A stretch of 64,000 nt of DNA from 62-47 sp039808365 (lineage in GTDB: Bacteria; Pseudomonadota; Alphaproteobacteria; Rhizobiales; Xanthobacteraceae): contig JBDHSX010000001.1 of NCBI GenBank assembly GCA_039808365.1, forward strand, positions 1 to 64,000. Direction: 5' to 3'. Shown here piece by piece: positions 35,687-42,324 of the stretch. Every line of letters starts with the position of its first letter. The first letter of the stretch is position 1. The position numbers and the translations under genes were made by a program. The notes below the pieces were generated by a model. That model ran no database searches. It had not been told where the DNA came from and saw nothing but the letters and a program-made list of their open reading frames with translations.

Positions 35687-36487
35687 TTATTCCGCGGCCT
35701 GTTGCGGCCGCCGGGCGAGTTGAACCAGCGCGTCGTCGGCGACGGTCTCGATCGGCGTGAAATCGCGATGGGCGATGAATTCGGGCCGGGTCGGCGTGCG
35801 GATGTAATTGGAAACCGCGTTCAGCGTCAGGTAGACGATCTTGCGCGGATAGGGCGTGATGTTTCCGGCCGAGCCGTGCACCAGATTGCCGTGGAACATC
35901 AGCATGCCGCCGGGCTTGCCGGTGGGCGCGACGATGCCGCCCTGCTCGACCAGCCGGGTGACGGTGGCCTCGTCGAGAGTCCACAACGGATAGGACGTGG
36001 TGGCGAGGTCGTGCGCGGCTTCGAGATCGCCGGCGGTCTGGCTGCGCGGCACCAGCATCAGCGGGCCGTTGATCGGCATCACCTCGTCGAGGAAGATCGC
36101 GATGTTCATGGCGCGCGGCTCCGGCATGCCGTCGTCGCGCTTCCAGGTGCCGTAATCCTGATGCCACTGCCAGACGTCGCCGGTGAAGGCGGATTTGGCG
36201 TTGATCTTGAATTGATGCATGTAGACTTTTTCGCCGAACACCTGCTCGATCGGGTCGATCATGCGCGGATGCGCGCCGAGCAGGCCGAACGCCTCGTTGT
36301 AGAGATGCGCGGCGAACGCCGTGCGCGGCGCGCCGCTTTTCTCGCGCCAGACTTCCGGTCGCTGTTGATCGTAGATGGCGATGGCCTCGCGGCGCAGCAG
36401 TTCGACTTCCTCGTTGTTGAACAGTTCCGGCAGAAAGAGCCAGCCTTCGGTATGAAATTGGTCGAGTTGGGCTTGCGTGAGTTTCAT
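35687..36487 (-). CDS. phytanoyl-CoA dioxygenase-family protein, ectoine-hydroxylase-like
   Basis: This 266-residue 2-oxoglutarate/Fe(II) oxygenase carries the iron-binding H-x-D in WQWHQDYGTWKRDDGMP (about residue 115) and the distal His in VHGSAGNITPYPR near 215. Both segments closely follow ectoine hydroxylase (EctD), including the GNITP-x-PR stretch, but the protein is shorter than typical EctD (about 300) and no ectABC genes are in the window. ATG 36487 has GGAAGGAAAC upstream; a longer open frame upstream lies within the GntR gene. Its cluster suggests hydroxylation of an imported compatible-solute-like or amino-acid-like compound. The substrate is inference. Confidence 0.8.
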   Translation of the reverse strand: MKLTQAQLDQFHTEGWLFLPELFNNEEVELLRREAIAIYDQQRPEVWREKSGAPRTAFAAHLYNEAFGLLGAHPRMIDPIEQVFGEKVYMHQFKINAKSAFTGDVWQWHQDYGTWKRDDGMPEPRAMNIAIFLDEVMPINGPLMLVPRSQTAGDLEAAHDLATTSYPLWTLDEATVTRLVEQGGIVAPTGKPGGMLMFHGNLVHGSAGNITPYPRKIVYLTLNAVSNYIRTPTRPEFIAHRDFTPIETVADDALVQLARRPQQAAE

Positions 36488-36530
36488 GAATGTTTCCTTC
36501 CCTGTTATCGTGCGGTCGAAATGATCGGCT

Positions 36531-37205
36531 TCAGGCGGCCTGGCTTGAGGCCGCAAGGCGTTGCTCGGTGAATTCGCCGGCCGAGATGGCATGTTGGCGG
36601 GCCGCGGCTTCGGCGCCATCGGCGTCGCCGGCCAGAATGAGGGCTGCGATCGCTTCATGTTCGGCCCAGGCGCTGGCGCGGTAATCGAGTTCGGCAAGCA
36701 CCGTCGCCATCGAGCGGCGCATGTGCGGCCATTGCGCGCCAACGGTTTCCTCGATCGCCGGATTGCCGGACAGGCGATAGATGGCGCGATGGAAGTTGAC
36801 ATCGCAGCCGATCAGGGTCGCCAGTGGCGTGGCGTCATCGGCACCGCGCCCGGCTTGCAATGCGCGTTCCAACTCGGCGCGACCGGAGGCGTCCAGCTTG
36901 ATCCGCAACGCCGCGAGGCGTGCCGACAGGCCATCGAGGGCGCCGCGAACCTCGTAAAGCTGGCGAATCCGCACGGGATCCAGCCGGGTCACCTGAAACC
37001 CTTTTCGTCCGCTTTCGGCGACCAGTCCCTGCTGATGCAACAGATGCAGCGCGTGGCTGACCGGCTGGCGCGAAACACCGAGCCGCTCGGCCAATTCGCT
37101 TTGCCGGATGCGGTGCCCCGGCGGCAATGAGCGATCGACAATCGCATCGAGAATCCGGCCGTAGACCTGATGAATGAGATTGGGCGATAGATCCAGCGGT
37201 ATCAT
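36531..37205 (-). CDS. GntR-family regulator, FCD subfamily
   Basis: This 224-residue protein has an N-terminal winged helix (QSELAERLGVSRQPVSHALH at about residues 36-56) and a C-terminal all-helical FCD ligand-binding domain (DVNFHRAIYRLSGNPAIEET, with His residues that usually bind a metal). It is first in the minus-strand operon with the dioxygenase and SAF enzyme, and is divergent from the TRAP transporter. A 22-bp perfect palindrome begins nine bases before its start codon, so autoregulation and control of both operons are likely. FCD regulators typically sense organic acids. Confidence 0.86.
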   Translation of the reverse strand: MIPLDLSPNLIHQVYGRILDAIVDRSLPPGHRIRQSELAERLGVSRQPVSHALHLLHQQGLVAESGRKGFQVTRLDPVRIRQLYEVRGALDGLSARLAALRIKLDASGRAELERALQAGRGADDATPLATLIGCDVNFHRAIYRLSGNPAIEETVGAQWPHMRRSMATVLAELDYRASAWAEHEAIAALILAGDADGAEAAARQHAISAGEFTEQRLAASSQAA

Positions 37206-37213
37206 ATGTGTCC

Positions 37214-37235
37214 CGAATTCGGAATTCCGAATTCG
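37214..37235. promoter_or_regulatory. 22-bp perfect palindrome, candidate GntR operator
   Basis: The core GAATTCGGAATTCCGAATTC (37215-37234) is a perfect palindrome extended by one C/G pair to 22 bp. It contains three GAATTC-type units in 20 bp. It lies nine bases upstream of the GntR ATG, so a bound regulator would block its own ribosome/promoter region and could also act on the TRAP operon 409 bp away. Confidence 0.6.
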
Positions 37236-37643
37236 AAAAGACTACGGAGGTCCGTCGGTGCTGTCAACAGGGATCGACTGTGACGGCAAGCCCGATCATC
37301 AGCCACGGCGGGGCCGGCATCGGTTTGGCCGGGGGCATGACGAGATCGCCCGTTTGAGCAAGTCGAGGAAGATTTATTCGGCGAACTCGCTCGAAACTGC
37401 ACGCGGCGGACGGGCCCGACGAAATCGTTTCCTGAGATGTGCGTCATCCAAATATCCTATGCGACGGATTGACGCGCCTGCGTCTCCTGTTGGTTGTGGC
37501 GTCCGCCGCACTTTGCCTAAACTGTGGCCGCGCGTGAGTTCTGAGTTCCGTGACTGCCGGTGCGCGCCGGAAGCCGATCCCGGAGAAACCGGGACGATTT
37601 CCGAAGACGATCAAAAACATTCGTGGCCTGGGGAGGACTCACA
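37236..37643. other. intergenic region between GntR and TRAP operons
   Basis: About 400 bp between divergent operons. Apart from the palindrome at its left edge and a strong GGGGAGGA ribosome site at 37630-37637, I see no credible gene, RNA or further clear operator. The plus-strand open frames here lack coding-type codon use. The length suggests a long leader or an additional promoter for the TRAP genes. Confidence 0.4.
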
Positions 37644-38744
37644 ATGCTGAACGAGACAACATCTCGCCGTCGTTTCATGACGGGAGCCGCGGTCGCTGGG
37701 GCGGCCGTCGCCGCGCCCTACATCCGCAACGCGGAAGCCGCTGAAACCATCTCGTGGAAGGTGCAGACCTCGTGGCCGGCGGGTGTCGGCCTCAATACCT
37801 TCAAGGCGTGGTGCAACACCATCAAGGAAAAAACCGGCGGCGAACTCGAATTCAAGCCCTATGCCGCGAAGGAAATCGTCGGCGATTTCGAACTGCTCGA
37901 CGGCGTCAAGAACGGCGTGCTGGAGGCGATGAACTCGTTCTGCGTCTATTGGGTCGGCAAGATTCCGGCGACGGCGTTCCTGTCGTCCTACCTGATGGGC
38001 CTACGCTATCCCCACGAGTGGGACATCTTTTTCTACGGCAAGGGCGGCGTGCAGATGGCCCGCGAGATCTATGCCAAGCAGGGACTTTACTGGGTCGGGC
38101 GAATCCAGCACGGGCCGAACATCGTCCACTCGAAGAAGCCGATCCGCTCGATCGAGGACTTCAAGGGCCTGAAGCTGCGCGTCCCCGGCGGCATGATCGC
38201 CGAAGGTTTTGCGGCGGCCGGCGCCCGGACGACGCTGTTGCCCGGCGGCGAAGTGTTCTCGGCGCTGGAAAAGGGCACCGTGGACGCGGCAGACTACACC
38301 GGTCCGGCGGTGAACTGGGACCTCGGTTTCCAACAGGTGACAAAGTACATCTGGATGGGACCGGTCGGCCTTGAGTCGATCTATCAGCCGGTCGACCTGA
38401 TGGACTTCGTCGTCAACATGAACGTCTGGAATAAGCTTTCGCCGAAAATGAAGCTGTGGATCGAGAACGAAGTCGAAGCCTATTCGGCGCATCATTTCGG
38501 CTCGATCCAGCGGGCGGACATGGAAGCCTGGGATAAGTTCACCAAGGCCGGCATCGAAATCAACCGCCTGCCGACCGAGGATCTCGAAAAATTCCAGCGC
38601 ATCGCGGTGCCGATCTGGTTCAAGTGGGCCAACAAGGACAAGGATGCCGCGCGAGTCTTCAAGACCCAGCTCGACATCATGGAGTCGCCGAGCCTCGGCT
38701 ACGTCACGCCCGATATGTATCAGGGGCAGAAGCTCGACCTTTAG
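37644..38744 (+). CDS. TRAP transporter periplasmic binding protein (DctP/TakP-like), Tat signal
   Basis: This 366-residue protein has a twin-arginine signal (TSRRRFMTGAAVAGAAVAAP, cleavage near residue 32) and the DctP fold. Its segments IVHSKKPIRSIEDFKGLKLR, VPGGMIAEGFAAAGA and GEVFSALEKGTVDAADYTGP resemble the TakP branch that binds 2-oxo acids or other monocarboxylates through a conserved Arg and a metal. ATG 37644 follows GGGGAGGACTCACA. It captures the solute for the DctQ/DctM membrane subunits at 39007-41502. The ligand is likely a carboxylate, fitting the GntR/FCD regulator and oxidative enzymes opposite. Confidence 0.88.
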   Translation: MLNETTSRRRFMTGAAVAGAAVAAPYIRNAEAAETISWKVQTSWPAGVGLNTFKAWCNTIKEKTGGELEFKPYAAKEIVGDFELLDGVKNGVLEAMNSFCVYWVGKIPATAFLSSYLMGLRYPHEWDIFFYGKGGVQMAREIYAKQGLYWVGRIQHGPNIVHSKKPIRSIEDFKGLKLRVPGGMIAEGFAAAGARTTLLPGGEVFSALEKGTVDAADYTGPAVNWDLGFQQVTKYIWMGPVGLESIYQPVDLMDFVVNMNVWNKLSPKMKLWIENEVEAYSAHHFGSIQRADMEAWDKFTKAGIEINRLPTEDLEKFQRIAVPIWFKWANKDKDAARVFKTQLDIMESPSLGYVTPDMYQGQKLDL

Positions 38745-39006
38745 CCGGCACGCGAAAGGCCCGGTGCGCCGCGGGGAATCTCTTGGCGCGCCGGGGTTCG
38801 GCTACATCGGACCTGATCCACCGGTTTGTCTCCACTGAGCAGTGGAAGAAACACGCGCCTTTCATCCTGGGATAAATTCCGATTCAAATTTGATGTATCG
38901 TATTGGCCGCGACACGGCTGCGATCGTGCAGGCGTGCCGCAACTAACAACAGCGCTATCAAGCGCGGTCACCATCGCAACCGACGCGATGGCATCCGGGG
39001 GGTCCC

Positions 39007-40131
39007 ATGCCCGAGATCAATTTCGTGCTGCCTCATTGGCTTTATTGGGGCACGCTTCTTCTATTTCCCATTATCGCCATGGCCATGGTGCGGCGCGAGC
39101 AACAGCGGCCGCGACGTCATGGCCCGTCGCTGTTCGTGGCTTACATGTTCTGGCTCACGGCCGGCTTTATCGGCCTTCACCGGATTTACCTCCGCAGCAT
39201 ATGGGCGGTGGTTTTCCTGCCGGTGGTGATCGCAATCCTCTATTTCAACGGCATCGACCGCAACTATCGTGAGGATGTCTCCCGGTCGCGGGCGGCGCAC
39301 GAGACGGCGGTCGTCAAACTGCATCGCATCGAGCCATCGCCAGGCGTCACGCTGTCGCCCGAAGCGGCCAGCCGCGTCACCGCCGCGCGCGAAGCGGAGG
39401 CCAAGACGAAGGCCGATTTCCAGGCTGCGGAGACCAATCTCAAATCCAATGGCAGGATCGTCAGCGGCCTCGCCATCCTGCTTGGCGTCATGCTGCTGAT
39501 CGACGCTTTTCTGCTTCCGGGGCTGGTTCGACGGGTTCGCGCGCGCGAGGTCGCGGCGGGGCCGCCGCCTCCCGAACTGGTGCCGCCGGATGTCACGACA
39601 ATCGGCACGGGCGAGGATCCGACGCGGCGCGTTCATACGCGCCTGACCGATGCTCTGGACGGTCTCAGCAATCGGGTCGGTGAATTCGTCGCCTATTGGG
39701 CGGTGCTGTCGGTATTCGCCTATTACTACGAAGTCGTGGCCCGCTACTTCCTCAATTCACCAACCAACTGGGTTCACGAAAGCATGTTCCTGATGTTCGG
39801 CATGCAATACATGCTGTCGGGCGCATACGGCTACAAGGAGGATCAGCACGTTCGGGTCGACGTGATCTATTCGCAGTTCTCGGTCCGGGGCAAGGCGATC
39901 GCCGACATCATCACCTCGCTCTTTTTCTTCATCTTCATCGGCACCATGCTGTGGACCGGATGGAAGTTCGCCTCGGACGCCATCAATGTCGGCGAAGTGT
40001 CGTTCACGGAATGGGCCGTTCAATACTGGCCGGTCAAACTGACAATCCCCATCGGCGCCGGCCTTCTGCTGCTCCAGGGCATCTCCAAGCTGATCAAGGA
40101 CATCATCATCGTGACCAGGGCGAGGGCGTGA
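39007..40131 (+). CDS. TRAP transporter small permease (DctQ) with N-terminal membrane extension
   Basis: This is a 374-residue protein, about twice the usual DctQ length. The first 190 residues hold three or four hydrophobic segments, including a TM2-like AGFIGLHRIYLRSIWAVVFL hairpin, and an Ala/Glu-rich stretch likely to be helical (residues 95-145). The DctQ domain follows from about 210 (VFAYYYEVVARYFLNSPTNW, YKEDQHVRVDVIYS). DctQ joins the binding protein to the large permease. The N-terminal extension is unusual and may sense or anchor. It ends three bases before the dctM start. Confidence 0.85.
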   Translation: MPEINFVLPHWLYWGTLLLFPIIAMAMVRREQQRPRRHGPSLFVAYMFWLTAGFIGLHRIYLRSIWAVVFLPVVIAILYFNGIDRNYREDVSRSRAAHETAVVKLHRIEPSPGVTLSPEAASRVTAAREAEAKTKADFQAAETNLKSNGRIVSGLAILLGVMLLIDAFLLPGLVRRVRAREVAAGPPPPELVPPDVTTIGTGEDPTRRVHTRLTDALDGLSNRVGEFVAYWAVLSVFAYYYEVVARYFLNSPTNWVHESMFLMFGMQYMLSGAYGYKEDQHVRVDVIYSQFSVRGKAIADIITSLFFFIFIGTMLWTGWKFASDAINVGEVSFTEWAVQYWPVKLTIPIGAGLLLLQGISKLIKDIIIVTRARA

Positions 40132-40134
40132 ACC

Positions 40135-41502
40135 ATGGGGCTCGAAATCGATATCGCATGGTTGACGCTGTTGATGTTCGGCTCGCTGGCAGCGCTGCTG
40201 GCGCTCGGCCTGCCGATGGCGTTCTGCACCGGAAGCCTCGCCACCATCTTCCTGTTCGTGTTCGGCACGCCGGCCATTCTCAACATGATGCCATCGCGGA
40301 TTTTCCCGTTCATGACGGACTACCAGCTTTCCGCTGTGCCGCTGTTCATTTTCATGGCGGCAGTGCTGGAAAAAGCCGGCATCATCGAGGAGCTGTTCGA
40401 TGCGATCTATAAGTGGCTCGGCGCGCTGAAGGGCGGCCTCGCCGCCGCGACGGTGATCGCCTGCACGCTGCTCGCGGCGATGGTCGGCGTCGTCGGCGCT
40501 ACCGAGGTCACGATGGGCATGATCGCGCTTCCGGCCATGCTCAAGCGCGGTTACGATCCGAAGCTCGCCTGCGGCGCGCTGCTTTCGGGCGGGACGCTGG
40601 GCATCCTGATCCCGCCGTCGGTGATGGCGATCGTCTATGCCGTCGTGGCGCAGCAGTCGCTCGGCGAACTGCTGGTCGGTTCGATCTTCCCCGGCCTGCT
40701 GTTGTCCGGACTCTATGTCGGCTACGTCCTGGTCCGATGCTATATCAATCCGAGCCTCGGCCCGGCGTTGCCGCTGGAGGAACGTGTCGACTGGCGCGAG
40801 AAACTCCGGCTGCTGAAGAACACGATCGCGCCGATCCTGCTGATCATCCTTGTGCTCGGCGTGATCTTCTTCGGTATCGCCACGCCGGTCGAGGCCGCGG
40901 GCATCGGCACGTTCGGCGCGCTGTTCGTGGCCGCGCTGCATCGCCGCCTGAACTGGGTCAATATCCAGGACGCGGCCATGCAGACGCTGAAGGCCACCTC
41001 CATGGTGATGTGGATTTTCTTCGGCGCGACGATGTTCGTCGGCTTCTTCATCGTCAAGGGCGGCCAGGAGTTCGTCGCCAACACCATTCTCGGCACCGGC
41101 CTGCCGCCCTACGGCATCCTGATGCTGATGATGGTGATCCTGTTCGTGCTGGGCATGTTCATCGACTGGGTCGGCATCCTGCTGCTGACCGTGCCGATCT
41201 TCCTGCCGATCATGCAGGGTCTGGAATGGGGCGGCGTATTCGGCCTTCCTGGCGTCGCGCCGAAAGACGTGGCGCTGTGGTACGGCGTGATCTTCATGGT
41301 CAACATGCAGATGGCGTTCCTCAGTCCACCTTTCGGATACTCGTTGTTCTATCTGAAAAGCGTGGCGCCGCCGGAGATCACCATGGCCACGATCTTCCGG
41401 GCCGCGGTCAATTTTATGGCCTTGCAGTGGCTTGGCGTCGGCCTGTGCATCATATTCCCGCAGATCATTACGTGGCTGCCCAGTCTGGTCTACACGCGGT
41501 GA
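40135..41502 (+). CDS. TRAP transporter large permease (DctM)
   Basis: This 455-residue protein has about 12 transmembrane helices and DctM hallmarks: LGLPMAFCTGSLATIFLFVF near the N-terminus, TLGILIPPSVMAIVYAVVAQ in the middle and MQMAFLSPPFGYSLFYLKSV near the C-terminus. It catalyses Na+-driven uptake of the ligand delivered by the DctP-type protein. It is the last gene of the TRAP operon; a 9-bp hairpin follows 74 bp downstream. Confidence 0.93.
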   Translation: MGLEIDIAWLTLLMFGSLAALLALGLPMAFCTGSLATIFLFVFGTPAILNMMPSRIFPFMTDYQLSAVPLFIFMAAVLEKAGIIEELFDAIYKWLGALKGGLAAATVIACTLLAAMVGVVGATEVTMGMIALPAMLKRGYDPKLACGALLSGGTLGILIPPSVMAIVYAVVAQQSLGELLVGSIFPGLLLSGLYVGYVLVRCYINPSLGPALPLEERVDWREKLRLLKNTIAPILLIILVLGVIFFGIATPVEAAGIGTFGALFVAALHRRLNWVNIQDAAMQTLKATSMVMWIFFGATMFVGFFIVKGGQEFVANTILGTGLPPYGILMLMMVILFVLGMFIDWVGILLLTVPIFLPIMQGLEWGGVFGLPGVAPKDVALWYGVIFMVNMQMAFLSPPFGYSLFYLKSVAPPEITMATIFRAAVNFMALQWLGVGLCIIFPQIITWLPSLVYTR

Positions 41503-41575
41503 ATAGTGGCTTTCTTGCCGCATCGGATATGAGATCACGCGCCTGATCCGCGCGTTGCCCGATCGATGAGCGTTC

Positions 41576-41605
41576 AGCGGATGGAGACGCATGTCCCCAT
41601 CCGCT
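41576..41605. terminator. stem-loop after the TRAP operon
   Basis: AGCGGATGG (41576-41584) pairs perfectly with CCATCCGCT (41597-41605) across a 12-base loop, 74 bp after the dctM stop. No T-run follows, so it may be a factor-assisted terminator or a 3'-end stabiliser. The remainder of the 367-bp gap to iorA holds the inverted repeat at 41731-41750 and otherwise nothing I can support. Confidence 0.4.
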
Positions 41606-41730
41606 CGTTCACATCATCCGCGTCGCACCGAATGGACGGCCCCCCAACACCTTATGACCGAATGAACCGCCCAGCCCAGGCGTGGGCGCCCGGCCAAGCT
41701 CGTTCCGCCTTGCTTCATGCTGAAATTACC

Positions 41731-41750
41731 ATCTGGCCCCATGACCAGAT
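41731..41750. promoter_or_regulatory. inverted repeat upstream of iorA, candidate operator
   Basis: ATCTGG and CCAGAT are perfect inverted arms separated by eight bases, about 120 bp before the iorA start, within an AT-richer promoter-like stretch (TTAGTAGTATTCTAAAA). No regulator gene is adjacent, so the binding protein is unknown. Confidence 0.35.
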
Positions 41751-41869
41751 TAGTAGTATTCTAAAACAAGCTTCGATCAAAGCTGCAGCGAATATTGTGA
41801 GCAACTGCGAAATATGTTCGCGCTCGCGCCTGACGCTTCAGCCCGGCTTATGAAGAGCGAGGAGCGACC

Positions 41870-42322
41870 ATGATCAACCTGAAAATCAACGGACAGACTC
41901 AGAGTTGGGACGGTGATCCCGATTTGCCGCTGCTGTGGTTTCTGCGGGATGAAATCGGCCTGACCGGCACTAAATTCGGCTGCGGGGAGGCCCTGTGCGG
42001 CGCCTGCACCGTGATGGTCAACAAGCAAGCCGTGCGGGCCTGCGTCACGTCGGTTTCCGATGTCGCCGATCGTGAAGTCATCACCATCGAGGGCTTGCAT
42101 CCCACCGGCGATCATCCGGTGCAGAAGGCCTGGCGTCAGGTCAATGTGCCGCAATGCGGCTACTGTCAAGCCGGCCAGATCATGCAGGCGGCGGCGTTGC
42201 TGACCGAGAATCCCAAACCGACGCATGACCAGATCCGCGAGGCGATGGCCGGAAACATCTGCCGTTGCGGCTGTTATCAGCGCATCGAGAATGCGGTTCA
42301 CCTCGCTTCGACGGGGGTGTGA
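41870..42322 (+). CDS. iorA: [2Fe-2S] subunit of molybdenum hydroxylase (IorA-like)
   Basis: This is a 150-residue electron-transfer subunit. It has an N-terminal plant-type ferredoxin domain with FGCGEALCGACTV (about residues 39-51) and a C-terminal four-helix [2Fe-2S] domain with CGYCQAGQIM and ICRCGCYQRI. It matches the small subunit of isoquinoline 1-oxidoreductase-like enzymes, which lack a separate FAD subunit. Its stop is two bases before the large-subunit ATG. It transfers electrons from the molybdenum site, probably in the periplasm together with the Tat-exported large subunit. Confidence 0.88.
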   Translation: MINLKINGQTQSWDGDPDLPLLWFLRDEIGLTGTKFGCGEALCGACTVMVNKQAVRACVTSVSDVADREVITIEGLHPTGDHPVQKAWRQVNVPQCGYCQAGQIMQAAALLTENPKPTHDQIREAMAGNICRCGCYQRIENAVHLASTGV

Positions 42323-42324
42323 CC

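Noticed and set aside
35687..36802. Upstream-extended dioxygenase start
   Set aside because: The extra 105 codons lie inside the GntR gene in another frame; ATG 36487 has a good ribosome site and begins the domain normally.
41566..41853. A 95-residue open frame between dctM and iorA
   Set aside because: It runs through a strong hairpin and a promoter-like AT-rich stretch and lacks coding-type codon use.
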